NCBI GenBank assembly: GCA_050084515.1
Contig: CM114271.1
Span: forward strand, 17,608,001-17,672,000
Source: Blasia pusilla
Lineage: Eukaryota > Marchantiophyta > Marchantiopsida > Blasiales
Reading direction: 5' to 3'
Length of the DNA stretch: 64,000 nt
This document shows positions 9,673-23,760 of the stretch, one piece after another (the stretch's first letter is position 1; each line of letters begins with the position of its first letter). The translations under genes were made by a program, and so were the position numbers. Under the pieces are notes generated by a model. It was not told the DNA's origin. It made no database searches and was given only the letters and a program-made list of their open reading frames with translations.

Positions 9673-10413
9673 TTACTCCATTGACAACGCCTCAATCACC
9701 CGATATGTTGCAATGATCAATCTCCGCATGCGCGTGAATGCCTCTCTCAGACTCTCACCGGATCGTCCCTGAAAATCATGTAGACTCTTCAGCTTGTCGG
9801 TGTGTACGCCTTGGTAGCTCTTCCCCAAGTGTTGGAAGAACTGCACTGTGGGACTGAAGCTAGGTGGCCCTCTACTACCACAGGTCTCTGCCATATTGTG
9901 TGTATCACTGCTCTCCTTTCCATCTAGTCTTTGGGCTGATGGTGTGGGTCTCTCTCCTCTCACAATCCCATGAGATGCCTTGCGACCACTAGTGGATGCT
10001 TACCCTCGAGCCCAATACATCCTCCAGGCATCAATCTCTTCTGAATATAGCGATCAGAACTCCATATAATCATCCATCGGAAGACCCTCCAAGTGCTGGA
10101 ACAACCCCTTCCATGCCATGAAAGGGTTGAACCATGTCGGGATCCGTATCTCCTAGAAGTCGCACCACGTGTCAAACTCTTGGATGAAGTCATCTAGGTG
10201 GATGGTGCCCACTTCACCCGAGAAATGACGTATGCCCCGATGGTTGATGTCGACCATCTCCTGCCAAGTGACATTGCCTTCGTCTGCGATCTCGTCACCA
10301 GACCGACTGTTTAGTGATGACGATCCAGCTACGGACGGAAGTCGAGGTTGCTCCTTGCTCATAACCCCTCGATATCTCAGTCCACTTTGTGTCACACCAC
10401 CACTACTGCTCAA
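9673..10413 (-). pseudogene. Gag capsid region, element B
   Basis: Three minus-strand readings (10413-10153, 10193-9960, 9963-9673) together cover the gag region. They show an IHLDDFIQEFDTWCD segment, an FNPF-like block with a PMDD-type motif in another frame, and SLHDFQGRSGESLREAFTRM. These align with element A at the same order and spacing, with two frame changes. The segment just upstream (10440-10470) also matches the leader of A. Confidence 0.7.
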
Positions 10414-10440
10414 ACTACCCCATTTTTCCCAACCCTAGAA

Positions 10441-11723
10441 GAACGCCGTGACGATCATCTTGTGTCACCCGCTCAAACACTGAGACTCACCAAGAGTCTC
10501 CCGCGCTCCTCACTAGCTCACATATGCTAATGGTAACCTCGTGATGACACACCTGGCTTCACGCACACTCAACACTCGGGCTTACCCTGAGCCTCTCGAC
10601 TATCTCACCTAATCACCAACATACGCTCATGTCATACACTCGATCCCTACTCGCAAACCGCCATACAAACATGCTAAACATGAAAGAAATCTACACTCGT
10701 CACCATAACTGAACCCATCTAGCACTTGCTACTACCCAACCCAGCACTCTCATTGACACAAGACAAGTGCAGGAAAAGGGACTCGAATGGATAACATGAA
10801 TACTCCCACCAATCAACTACTCCATCAACACTCACTCCTCCATGTGGCTCGGCAACCTCCGCAACACAACCATCTCCTTGCACAACGAGTTGATCCTCCC
10901 ATCACCGGATGCAGACAACCCATCGGCATCATCATATGCATCTCCATCAGTAACACTTGCAAATCCTTGCCACGCTCGAAAAACATCAAGTCTCAAAAAT
11001 CTCTCAGCCACTCCCGATCACTACTCTCAACTTTTGGCACAAATCAATCTCATTATCAATAATCGTGCAACATCTCCACGTAGCCCAGCCATCATGTTCC
11101 TTTCCTAGTAGACGCTCATTCTTCCACTCCAATCTCAACTTTAGCCAACGTTGGGCCTCACGGCTTTCTTCTACGCACTCCGGTGCAACCTCCCCACCCG
11201 CTTCCTTAGGCACGTGGTCCTATTCAGGACCTTGCCCGTGTCCACACCTCCTACACTGTAGTTCCCTCACTACCTCATGCACGCATCCCTATGACACATG
11301 TCTCGTCATTATTCCAAGCTCTCTAATGGCCCAGCTCTGTTCCCAACAAACTCAACCTTAGGTTACTTATGTGGTTTCCCGACCTGCACCCTTGCCTTGT
11401 TCTCATTAGATATGGGCACGTTGCCCTATGCAACGTCCACCTTGCCCAATCCTGGCCTTAATTGCCTCCCCGATTGTACCTTCACACGTACCTACCAGGT
11501 ACCATCATACCTGGCCTAAGATCCTGGATTCATAAAGGCTCCTATCTCCACGCACCTGGGCATGCGGCCCTATGCACTTGGGCCCAACCTTCTTCCTTTA
11601 ACTTTTGAGACTATCTCAAAAGTCTAGGAGTCTTGTAGAGATTCCCTTCGAGTTGAGGCCAGAGCCGTTCTCCCCACTTTCTCCTCCTTAGTTACCTCCG
11701 GTCAGTCTGGGCTCCAATCTTCC
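10441..11723. other. Non-coding stretch upstream of element B
   Basis: This probably includes the leader of element B (minus strand) and unrelated decayed sequence. Short ORFs here are Ser/Pro/His-rich with no recognisable domain. No gene, RNA or repeat boundary could be supported. Confidence 0.4.
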
Positions 11724-12560
11724 TTGATGGAAGCCCACTTTGAGGCAGTTTTTAGAGGCACTATGTCTGACGGGAATATCCCCATGGAGGTTAGGGCCCG
11801 TATTCGCTCTTGCTCCGGAAAGGGGGCAGGCTCATGGGTAGGGGCGCGCCCCCTTCTCCAGGCTTTCCGTATCGCACCACTTACCTATACCACAGCGATG
11901 CGGTTCCGCTTGGGCCTCCCCCAACCATCGGTGGTTGGTTGACACACCGCTGCGAGTGTCGCGAGCCTGGATCCACTTGGTGTGCATTTGGCACGTTGTC
12001 GATTGGGGTGAGAGGATAGCCACTCACGATGCGAAAGGCGGGATATCATGTTGATGTATTGCTCGGGAGAGTGGCTTCCATGTGCAGAGAGAGAGGCACT
12101 ACTCCATGCGGGATTCCCTCATTCGTGCCGATCTCTACATGACACGTGAGGCTGAGGTGGTTGTGACGGACGTGGTAGTCACAGATCCTACGCTGGGAGG
12201 CGTCATGCGAGCCCAAGTGGTGGCCCAAGGGCAAATGCTACAAGGAGCGGCGGCGGCGGCGGCGAAGAAGACACATATCTCTGATCGACTACACGAGGGA
12301 CACATCTTCATCCCCCGGCCATAGAGATGTATGGGGCTATGGGGAGAGGTTCGACTTCGTTCCTTACGGGATGCGCCCATCATCTCCACTTGAGAAATGT
12401 GTTGTCCTTAGCTCTCTGCGATTCTCATTGACAGGCGCTGGTCTCCATAGCGTTGCGGCGTGCCAGGCTAATGGGATTTTGCAGCGGGCTCAGGTGTGGG
12501 AGACGCCGGCGCTAGAGGCCCACTTAGTAGTAGTCATAGCTCTCTTGTTGTTCTTGATAT
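11724..12560 (+). pseudogene. Decayed LINE-like C-terminal domain (possible)
   Basis: In pieces and several frames the plus strand reads like the C-terminal region found after RT in some non-LTR elements: a segment with FRLGLPQPSVVG, a Cys-rich HRCECREPG patch, a VVVTDVVVTDPT core resembling a PD-(D/E)xK-type strand, an alanine run followed by KK (about 12250-12270), and HIFIPRP. No RT motifs are visible upstream and stops break it, so it is a fragment. A stretch of its 3' part (12487-12580) is shared with 26530-26430 on the opposite strand, which fits a dispersed element. The assignment to LINEs rests on pattern memory and could be wrong. Confidence 0.4.
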
Positions 12561-12626
12561 TGTCTCTGCTTTGTTGGTGAGTTTCGTCGGGGGGGGAATG
12601 CCCCTTCTTCCTTTTCTGGTCCTGTT

Positions 12627-12714
12627 GTGGCCTTCAGGTTTTGACTCTTTGAGTCCCCCTCTTTTGTACTTCCGATGGGTTTTCCATCACTCGTTTTTAT
12701 CGAAGTGCATCTTT
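12627..12714 (+). repeat. Dispersed repeat copy, matching 25388-25451
   Basis: The segment beginning GTGGCCTTCAGGTTTTGACT recurs at 25388 with near identity except that 24 bases are missing there; the missing part is flanked by short ACTT words. Together with 12487-12580 it marks the 3' part of a mobile family. Confidence 0.8.
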
Positions 12715-12879
12715 CGTCCTAGGAGCGGGAGATAGAGCCTCTCAGGCCCGTCTGGCTATGCGCTTGCACCGGCTTCCTCCAACGCACTCCTCTGACGCTC
12801 ACACATGGGACGTAATCAACCATGTCACAAAGCTGATGTGGTTCCGCGCCCTTATCCACTTTGTACTTAGTAGGATCTT

Positions 12880-13690
12880 GTAACCTAGTTCACATGTTTT
12901 ACTAAACGGCCCTCTAAAAACTGCAAGATCTAACTCTCATCCCGCTTGCTCAAGACATTCCCACTTTCCGGTGATGCTACACATGCCGCCACACTCTGTG
13001 CTACCCTGTGCTGCTCGTTCTCATCAATCTGCACCAGTAAAATCCACAAAAATGGACAGCGCTTGTGCGCACGGCCTTCCAAACATAAAACTAAAAACAC
13101 AAATGCCAACCGACGTCTCAAGGAGCTCCCAACCGAGGCATCGCGCTTGCCGACCTGCAAACAACAAATTCCCTGCCCCCCTTGCATCTTTCTCACGTAA
13201 AATCAAGAGTAAAAACGGCACACACGGCCAAAAACTCCACTCCTCAATCTACATGGGCATATTGAGCCTCGTCCACCCTACGCTATCAAGGATCCACACG
13301 CTAGCACCCAGTCCTAACTCACACACACAAACAAGACAGGATGCTCCAACGTCCCAACATGAGAAAGATGGCTTGAAAAAGCCATCTTCGTCCCTTATAT
13401 AGATGTGGGAATAGCCAAAAGGCTCTTCCCCCCAAAATAGCAACCCCCTAGTAACCTACGCGCATAGGTTACCAAGGGCGGATGATCTGCTAAACAAGTC
13501 ACCCAGTTGTGAAAGACCCCAATAAGAAAGTCGTAAAAAATGACGTTCTTGACACAACGGATCTATCCTCAGCCTCATCCAACACTTCGGGACGAAGTTA
13601 CACTCAAAAAAGTCGGATGGCTCTCTATGCTGTCGCCACGATAGATTTCTACCTATCGGCTTCTAAGATATGAGATCCCACCCAAGAAAA
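12880..13690 (-). repeat. LTR-like sequence with a TATA box (minus orientation)
   Basis: Read on the minus strand, about 13690-13625 matches the 5' part of the LTR-type block at 7775-7733 (ATCTTAG, then GCCGATAG, then ATCGTGGC). Further in is a TATA-type CTATATAAGG (13393-13402). This looks like the U3/R part of an LTR, possibly the 5' LTR of element B or a relative. The downstream limit is unclear. ORFs inside are short and unconvincing. Confidence 0.4.
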
Positions 13691-14990
<1,300 letters not shown>

Positions 14991-15203
14991 TGTGTGCCTT
15001 TCATGTGTGTGCCTTGACAATGCTCCTAGGTTGAAAATATGGATAAAATTCTAGGCCTTCACAAAGAAAAAAAAAAAACAAAAACCAAATCTCCTCAATA
15101 AGAACCCCAAATCTAGATATGAAGGTTCCCTTCACATCGGATGCGATGTCAATTTCACATATGTGGAAGGGGTCCCATAAGCCAGTTCGACTTACCATGG
15201 ACT

Positions 15204-15207
<4 letters not shown>

Positions 15208-15262
<55 letters not shown>
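15208..15262. repeat. (CT)n microsatellite, about 28 units
   Basis: A second CT tract, about 400 bases after the first. The ORF of repeated Arg-Glu at 15192-15389 is caused by it. Confidence 0.97.
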
Positions 15263-15266
<4 letters not shown>

Positions 15267-16443
15267 GTGTATCATGAGCCAGATAAATAATATCCTAGTA
15301 GGAACACAAGTAAGATGAACGTCATTATAAATTGTGACCTTATCCAACCTTGATTCCTTCCCATAAAAAACTAGGGTCCATGGAAACAAACTCCCACTTT
15401 TTTAAATGATCATGAGTGCATAGAAACTAAGATAATGCAATGCCCTTCTATGGAACCAATGGAGGCTCTATGAGGACATACTCTCACATATACACAATCT
15501 CTTACCTAGTCTATTTCTATTCCTTATAGTTTCGATACAAAAGCACAAGTGTATAGCCCTTGCCATGTACGGGAGTGAAGGGACCAACCATTCTGCACAC
15601 CAATTTAACTTTTTTTCTTGTTGTCCGTAGTACGGGAAACATTTTCTTGCTGTCCAATTGCAATGTGTCAAGCATACAGGTGTTTGCAAATCAAGAAGAC
15701 CCTCTCCAATAATAATATAAATGAATCACGTACACTCATACAAAACTATGAAACATATATGGACACATTACTTTATCTTGATTTCTACTCACAAGAAAGA
15801 CAAAGTGAGTATGCATTACACATGAACATTTGCAACAAGTCAAAAAGTCACCAAACGTCATGCCAACGAAGATGGAATTCATGCACTCAACTCATACTCT
15901 CCTTCTCAATCCTCCTAATGTACTAGGGCTCACACAAACCCCCACCTCCATCCAAATCAATGTCCGGGGAGAACCGGGGTTACTTGTTGAGCTAACCGGA
16001 AGAAATAAAAAATTTACAATTCAATTTCTCAATCACCAACCAAAAACCGACAGTATAGGCAGGTTCTCTATTGTATTTGTAAGGTACTGTTCTATTTTGT
16101 AGAAACTGGAAATATACCTTCTCACCAAAAAAAAACTACCCAAATCCGTGCCATCCCAAACCCGGAGTCAATTTGGCAACCACTCATCAATACAATGATC
16201 ATAGACTTCCTATTGGGATTGAATCTATTCCCAAACCTAGAGGGACATGGATACATGTGGATCATGGACATGTGTAGGATGTGCATCATTTAACTCATAC
16301 TCCCATACCACCATAGCCCCCCATTTAAGGAATTTCTTTAGCCGTTAAAATTCGCGTAAGAAGGGATGCTTTGGGTGGCCCCATTACTCTCGAGGTCAGA
16401 AGGTGCGGAAGGAATGGATCCCGTGTTTTGACGCGAAAGAGCG
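15263..16443. other. Intergenic region upstream of the WD40 gene
   Basis: No repeat or gene was recognised. The last 100-150 bases probably hold the promoter and 5' UTR of the WD40 gene; no clear TATA box was found. Confidence 0.5.
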
Positions 16444-19400
16444 ATGGCGTCAACAGGGTCCAAGCAGCTCCAGCTGAGCACGAGTATTCAGGCTAGTTTT
16501 GGCAATCCGGAGGACCCCGATTACGTATTCGAAATAGTCGCCAAGTAAGATTTCAAACTCAGCGATGTGTTTGCGATTGTCAAATCTGTCAAGCGGGTCC
16601 AGGATTGCCTGTGTAGGTGTGAAATTTCCATGCGGATGGGTTTTGATCAAAGGGCCTTGAGAGATTATGCTGATTGGTTATCCAATATTTGGCGTTTTTT
16701 GGATTCATTTGGCTCAATGCAGTGTGCGTTGATGAGATTTGGATTTGTTGGTATGAATTATAGTCGTTTCAGATTTGAGTAGGGGAACAGGATTTAGGGT
16801 TTAGGGTTCAGCAAAAGCTCAAATGGCGATGGCGGAACTGGTTCTGGAGTTTGAGTAGTGGCTGCTGTAGTCTGTGGACGTCTGTACATGGGTTGATTCG
16901 TGTGTTTAGCGGTGTTTGGTTTCGGAGGTCCGAACCTAGTACTGAGTTTTTGTGAAAATTGGACGGGTCTCAGTGGAGATAGATCTGTTATGGCAGTTTC
17001 TCTTTCGACAAATGCCATCAAGCTCTACTCTCCTGCCACGGGAGCATTCTTGGGAGACTGCTTAGGGCACACAAGCACTGTCAGTGGCATCTCATTTCCT
17101 GATCCCAATTCGCCAGCGTTGCTTGTTTCTTCTTCAGCCGATGGGACAATCAGGACCTGGGACATTCGACAACGCAAAGAGGTGCGTTTCGCAGCTGTAT
17201 GGGAACTAGTTTGCTGATGTTCTGGAATGTTCCCATGTAATGCTCAGGGTTTATGAAAACTGAACGAGTTTTGACATACTTGCAGAGTCTAGTATTTAGA
17301 CATCCCAATGCTGGCAGTGAGATATGGAGCTTCGATTGTTCAAAAGTCAACCACCTCATCGCTGGAGGTGGAGAGGCTCAGGTGATCATCGCCCACCCCT
17401 CGATACAGTTCAATACGTGCATTTTATGAGTTTTGCATGAATCGATAGCTTCTTTACCGTAGAAGGGATACTGGAATTGAATTTGGTTTTGAGTGCATGA
17501 GTTTTAAAATAATGTATCTTATGAAAATACTGCTCTAGGTGCTCCTCTGGGACTCAAGGAACTCGAAGTTGGCAGCCAACATGGACGAATGGCACACTGA
17601 AGCTGTCACTCAGGTTTGTGATCAGCTCATATATTTGGCCTCACAAATCAACTCATTTTGCCCTGGTGATGTCTGATACTTTGCTGGGAATTGTAGATAC
17701 GCTTCAAATATGTGAGTTATTTATGGCTTCCAAACTAAAGAATTTTAAGGTTTCTCGAAACCAGGTTTTGTATGATCTGAAAGTCAAGCGTTCAAGGTGT
17801 GAAAGAGCTCTTCGTGTGACCTTATCTCAGTGGGTGGTCAGTGTGTGTCCTTTCATGCCCTTCACTCTCAGCCTGGGTTGATCACTGATGGATTACTCCC
17901 GCTTGTTTAGAGCAAATGTGGGACGTTCCATATGGAAGCATCTCTGACATCCAAAGGAGCTTTGAAACTCACCCTCATATAATGCCTAAGGAGATACCTG
18001 TAAGGAAGATTCAATATCCTACGTCAGTTGCATACCAAATCTTCCATAAGTTGCATACCCAATCTTCCATAAGTAAGAATTGTACTGGTTAGCTTATACT
18101 CCCACTCTGCCCATACATTGTTGGGCACAGACTCGAGTACATCTCAGGGGCATTAACTGTGGTTTTACTCTGCCATTTGGCCTCTCATCTCCATTTCATT
18201 TTGGTAGCCTGATTATCTAATTTTTTCCAGACCTGAACGCATGGCATTCATGTTGTGCAGGTTCACTTTCACCCAACAAGGACGGAGGAGCTAGTTACTG
18301 CATCTGTGGATGGGCTTATTAACATTGCTAATACAAATGAAAGCCTCAGCAGTGACGAGGGTCTTAGTACTGTACGTTCATAAACGTCTTCATTTAATTT
18401 TCAATCTAGCAACTGTAACATGCTTTAGCAGTTTCACAGAAGTGTCTGTCAGACAAGTTTGTAGACAGGGGGATGGTGTTGAATTGTAATGATTCACTGT
18501 CAACAAGTGAGCTCTTAGAATGTCATTTTGTATGGTTCCTCATAGGTCTCGCAGAAGAGCTGAAGATAACCACATTAATGACTTCAAGTCAGTTTACATG
18601 TATGTTACTGATATTTTATGACTTTTGGTGCTATTACAGACAATGAGTGTTGGAACATCAATAGCAAAAATTGGATTCTATGGGAGTTCAAATCAGCTCC
18701 TTTGGTGTCTCACCCACATTGAAACCCTCAGGTGACTTTCTTTTCTGGTGGTTGTAATATCTTAAGTAGCAGGCATTGTTGTGGATTTGGAAGATGTAAT
18801 TCAGTCATTCATATGGACAACAGATCATTATCTGGTTATGCTAACAATAGATTAGAAGAGCGTTGTGTCTGAGGAAAACCAGATCTAGTTGTACCATGGT
18901 TCACTCTGCATTTTTGAATTGCAGTATCTGGAATATGGATGACCAAAACGAAGCAGCTACTTTCACTGACACACGTTCAAAGGCTTCTTACAATTGGAAC
19001 CTACCTTCTGTAAGTTTTAAGCTGTCCACTTCCGTCAAAAGCAGCTGAAATAGAAGTACAATTATTTTGTTCAGAAATTATTTTATGTTAGGTTGGTGGG
19101 GCAATTTGAGTTGATGAATCTTCACCTAGCAAGTTTGTAGGCTTTATAGCAAGTTTGTAGGCTTTGATTTGAGGCTCTGTGGAGCGTTCATCTCGTTTAG
19201 GGTGGTCCATCCAAGAAGACCACTTCACAATGTTTTAATGGATGAGAGAGCAGGTGGAGCTGATATCTTTCCTCACATATTCAGGTGAACTATCTCATCG
19301 ACTGTCACTCTCCAGCTGGGACCGAGAACCTCTGGCTTGCAGCAGGCAACAATGACGGTTCTGTAGGGTACTTTCCTGTGAGTTTTACCAAGTCTAGTCA

Positions 19401-19659
19401 CCCAGATGTTCCTACTCAGGGTGCCTTTGGTGAAGTTGGGGCCGTCTTGGAAGGAGGTCACCAGGGTGTGGTGCGGAGCATTTGGTTGTCTCAAAACATG
19501 GAATCTGAGCAACAGCTCTTTGGTTGGACTGGTGGGGAAGATGGTAGGCTTTGCAGCTGGTCACAAAGTGGCAGTTCTGAGAGAAGTTGTGCTTGGGTTT
19601 CGAGTAATTTAGTCATGAAGAAAGGCAGCAGCTCGAAACAAAGACATAGTCCCTATTGA
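16444..19659 (+). CDS. WD40-repeat protein, WDR89 type (8 exons)
   Basis: Predicted exons: 16444-16544, 16974-17181, 17286-17381, 17539-17613, 18261-18371, 18640-18731, 18925-19009 and 19285-19659. All introns are GT-AG and phases close to 380 codons, the usual size of WDR89 (about 385). WD40 repeats form a beta-propeller scaffold. Clear signatures are LGHTSTVSGISFPDP with ADGTIRTWDIRQRKE (exon 2), VLLWDSRNSK (exon 4), ELVTASVDGLINI (exon 5), LWLAAGNNDGSVGYF and LFGWTGGEDGRLCSWS (exon 8). The C-terminal tail after the last repeat is Ser/Lys-rich (KKGSSSKQRH), a possible nuclear signal. The start is the first ATG of the exon that joins in phase to exon 2. The precise role of WDR89 proteins is not well known, so no process is assigned. 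No signal peptide or membrane segment is seen. No damage was found; it looks like a functional gene. Confidence 0.85.
16790..16809 (+). promoter_or_regulatory. Telo-box-like motif in intron 1 of the WD40 gene
   Basis: Two adjacent TTTAGGG units occur shortly after exon 1. In plants the telo-box (AAACCCTA) is common in promoters and first introns of genes active in dividing cells. It may instead be a short interstitial telomere-like repeat; function is inferred. Confidence 0.45.
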
Positions 19660-21337
19660 GGATATTGCTGGGCTTCTGAACTCAGGAACGAGACTGGCTA
19701 AGAGCCGCGAAGTTCTTCCCTTGGTTACTGGCGACAGAGATTCATACTGATTGCAGGCTGACTACACTCACTAAGTAATTCCTGTAGCTGCCCTGCAACC
19801 ATAGACCCCACACCATGATTGGACAGTGCGACCATAGATAGACCAATAGTTAAGTAGTGCATGTCTTAGCATTGCAAGGATAGACTCAGGCCCTGGTTGG
19901 GTAGTGCCGGCTTTGGTAAATGTAAGGACTTCATGGCAGCTATGGAGAATCCAGTTTAGAATTTTCTAACATACACCCGCTTGCTGGGTTTATTCTTCCA
20001 CAGTCAGAATTAAGTGAGCAGATTTTCGTTCAGTCATGACAGCGTGGTGTAGAAATCAATAGGGGTTTAGGGTGGCATAGAAATCGTAAGGTGTTGAGGG
20101 TTTAGGTTACAGAACAGTAGACATTATTACTATGGCTAGCTCACTTCTTTAAATGTTACTGAAGGTAACCAATGCTTTTTGTCAAGTTTCTTTAGTGAAT
20201 TTTTAACAAAAGGAGAAACAACACGTTTTATTCACGACTGTTTGTCATATTGGTCTCAAGATTTTATCTAAGGCCTATGCCTGCCATAGTTAGCCATCAT
20301 CTAAATGGAGCCAAGGATGAGGTTAACTCAGGTTGGGATGTGAGGAGGATGGACATGATCTAGGTGCCATCGTACACATGATGGTTTGTCCACACGAAGT
20401 ACCATGTGAAACAAAATCCAACACCGATTGTGAAACCCCTCTACATAAATGCACAACCAACAATAGTAGATACCCTAGAAGAAGCCCACAAAAATGGTTT
20501 TCTCTACTGTAATTAACAATGGTAACTTGAAACACAACCCAGAAGTTCTCACAAACTTGGTTGTAACACCAACTCCTCTTTTCTTAAGCACTACTCACTC
20601 CTCTAATGGTATGGCGCAGCTACGTACATAATGTCGTGGCACTTGACGATGTGATGCAAACATAGATAACACGCCTCTTATCCGTACCTCAAACTAAAAA
20701 AATGTTCTCTAAGAAAGGTGAGCTCCTTGACCAGCTCTTTGGATAGTCATTCCTTTACTGCAAGGATGACCTATCTTAGAGTCAAAGCTTGAGCTCTTTG
20801 GATATTCATCGTATTCTCTAATCCACTACAAATGATATGATGGGTCCGTAGCTATGTTTGGAAGATTCCAGTACAGAAATATGAGCCTTCTTAAGCCCTC
20901 CCTACCCCCAACCATCAAAGAAAGTGACCTATATACACAAGTCACCCTAACCTATATAATACGTTCAAAGAACTCTAAGGAGACAACTTGTACACACAAA
21001 ACTACTTAGCCTACATACAACCCCTCCCTTCACCTCATTTATCTATTTTGGCTTCAATACAACTAGCATGAAAAAGTTATTTAGAAGGGCACTTTGAAGG
21101 ATTCAAAATAGGGATATTTGTTTCAATTGAGTAGATTCTTCAAATCCTTTTTATTGTATCTATTTTATTATGTCAATACTCATTTTCTTTTTATGATTTT
21201 ATTATGTCAATACTCATTTTATTTTTATGATGTCAATAAGGAAAACTATTGTGTCATAAGTTTCAAAATTTTATCTAGGATAGTGCATCATGTTGGAAAA
21301 CTTTCAAAGACACTTGCCTTTACCCTCTTTTCTTAAT
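19660..21337. other. 3' flank of the WD40 gene and unannotated sequence
   Basis: The beginning is probably the 3' UTR of the WD40 gene. The rest is AT-rich without recognisable coding, RNA or repeat structure. Confidence 0.5.
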
Positions 21338-23760
21338 TGTGATGAAACTCCCATCTCGAACATTGTAAGCGGAAGACCCAACTTGTCATGCTTCTTGCCA
21401 AGTCTTGCGAGATCAGGTCAATTAAGTTAGGCGATGTAGATGGTAACCTAAGTCTCTCTTAGAGCGTAACTTAAATCTCTTGGTAGACCCCTAGGTTGAC
21501 CCTTGACCAAACTCTCTTGATCACTCATGGGTGCTAGAGAGTGGTTTGTTGACTCTTTGCCGTAATCCTCCAATAGTATGCTAACTTATAGTTAGGATCT
21601 TATAGTGGTTACCCTTGATTCAAGTCATTAGTGGGGAGGGGGAGGGGACGAGAGATTCCTACCTAGAATTTATGGATGATGAACTTTGGAAGTTGGGATG
21701 AGTCCGTTAAAAATAAGGGGTTTAAACCCATAAGGAATGGACCGTATTCAAGGCCACCCCACTTACATTAGCATAAACTTAAAACCATTAGTTTAGCATG
21801 TGAACTAGGCTCTCTTCTTAGTCTCAAGAAGGTCTTTTACTCTCCATTAGTATGTCTTCTCTTTTCATAGTCTAAGTTGTGCATCAAAGGTACTAAAAGT
21901 AACATTATCAATAGTGAGAGAACTTTGCATTGTTTTATTTCTTCATTATGCAACTGGATTTTCATCATGGTATTAGACCTGTGTTTAATGTTAAACTTGG
22001 AGATTGCTTTATTGCAAAGTTTTTTTCATTGATTTATGTTTCTTTAGTTTTCCTAATTTTTCTTCTCATCTAAAACAAAAATGGTCTTACACTTTATATA
22101 GAATTTTCATTGTAAAAAGCTCATCGACATTGCTTTTATTTCATTTCCCATAGCAATGGCTTCTTCATCATCCAATCACCGCCTTAAACGGACCGATAGA
22201 AGAAACTATAGCACGTGGTCTTTTTCTATGATGTATTTATTGAGTGCTTAGAAACTCTTTAAGTATGTAGAATGGAAAATCGAAGTCCAAGTGAAGAAAA
22301 TGCGCGTGCGAGAGACAAATGGGATGAGGAAGAGATGGAAGCGAGAGCATAGATTTTTTTGCATATAAAGCCATTGCGAAAGTGTAGGATAGCAAAGGAG
22401 ATGGGGGAAGTGTTAGCTCAAGTCAACATGTGTATTGTACTCGGCTGAACGTCCCCGCCCCCATTGGGGCGGTCATAAACGGCGAGCAAGCTCGCCTTTC
22501 AAGGATCTTCATGATAGAAGATAGAATTTTAGACACATAAGCAACATAGTTGTGGTCCTCTTAATGCGAGAGATAATCAAGAAGAATTCAGCAAAAGCAC
22601 CAAGATCATTAGTAGATTTTGTTCGCATTGATTTTGCTACCGATGTGCATATCCAAGGGGATCGAACCAAGATCCAAAATTTGGATGAAAGAGCATCCAT
22701 CCAATTACGAGGCTATGATGGCAATATAAATAAATCACGTAGACAAAGTGAGATGCATTCCACATTTTTGGGTTTTAAGGGAGAGCGCACTCCGATGATT
22801 GTGAAGAATTTACATTGGGTGTCTGGTGCACAAGATATGCTTGTTTCGGCTGCAATCTTGTGCAAAAGGGGTTGCAAATTCAATTTGGATGGAGATGGGG
22901 TAGATTGGTTCCTACTGTCTAGAGATCTCCTTGCTCATGGCAACCTTGAGGGAAAGGCTTCTCTCATGTGTTATGAAATTGAGGAGACCACAATTATGGC
23001 AAAAGCTTGTATTCTTGCCACTCGGTCACTTTTTGAGTGACACCAAGCATTGGCATCAACAATTTGTGAAGCAGAGCTTACAAGAGTTGTTGAAGGTTTG
23101 AAGAAAAAGAGCTAATGCCAACATGTGAGGCAAGTATCGTCGAGAAGGAAGCCCATAAATTCAAAATGGGTTTTTTGCACCAAGTTTGCATCAAATGGAT
23201 TATGAGCGTTCAAATTACGATAAGTTGCAAAAGGCTACTCCCAAGTCGAATTTATTGACTATCATGATACTTTTGCACTTGTGGCACGTCTTGCAACAAT
23301 TCGTGTGTTTTTCACCTTAATAGCTACTCTGCATTGGAGTGTTCAACAACTTGATGTTGTTTCAGCTTATTTGAATGGAGAACTTAAGGAGGATAATATC
23401 TTCATGTTAGTATCTTAATACTCCTCCAAAGCACAAAGGCAAGGTTGTGCGACTGCTAAAGACTTTATATGGTGTGGAGCAAGTTGGACGTGGATGGAAT
23501 GAGAAATTGGATTGCTCCTTATTGGAATTTGGTTGGAAACACTTTGATTGTGACCCATGTCTCTACACAATGAAGATGGATCAATTGGTCTTCACTATGC
23601 AATGGGATTTTCATCAAAGTCTTGTGGCTACTCTCCCCATATTGACTCTAAGACTTCAAACTCTCAATAAGCCATTGTCTGGACATTTTGTGGATTCCAA
23701 TTTTTGTGGCTTGGTATCTCATGCTAGTCTTGCTATGGTTTGCCCTTCCTACGAATAGTT
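21338..23760 (+). mobile_element. Ty1/copia remnant I
   Basis: A primer-binding-like site TGGTATTAGACC (21968-21979, compare the initiator Met tRNA type TGGTATCAGAGC) follows a probable 5' LTR (about 21338-21967). Gag starts near 22156 (MASSSSNHRLKR, then NYSTWSFSM) with a stop shortly after. A segment at 22552-23040 resembles the protease to pre-integrase region. RT pieces follow at about 23230-23760: FALVARLATIRV, QLDVVSAYLNGEL and KTLYGVEQVGRGW. Integrase is largely missing, the YVDD motif is not visible, and no 3' LTR was recognised. The copy is dead. Confidence 0.7.
22552..23040 (+). pseudogene. Copia I protease/pre-integrase-like segment
   Basis: The open frame of 162 residues includes MIVKNLHWVSGAQDMLVSA, which fits the segment of copia polyproteins that normally reads as a conserved LYVP...NLLS motif, and a downstream FNLDGDGVDWF. 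The first 60 residues do not match clearly. Catalytic residues of the protease could not be placed. Confidence 0.45.

Larger units (their letters stand above)
7891..10440 (-). mobile_element. Element B: internally deleted relative of element A
   Basis: On the minus strand B has gag (10413-9673), knuckles (about 9521-9200), a long linker and protease-like region (9382 to about 8230), methyltransferase motif I (8058-8011), and then jumps at about 8000 to the 3' UTR and polypurine tract (about 7925-7880). The rest of the methyltransferase, RT, RNase H and integrase are missing. The deletion junction lies just after VLDLFGGINTG. The shared polypurine/LTR block ties B to the PHD-bearing end at 54-650. 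Confidence 0.75.
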
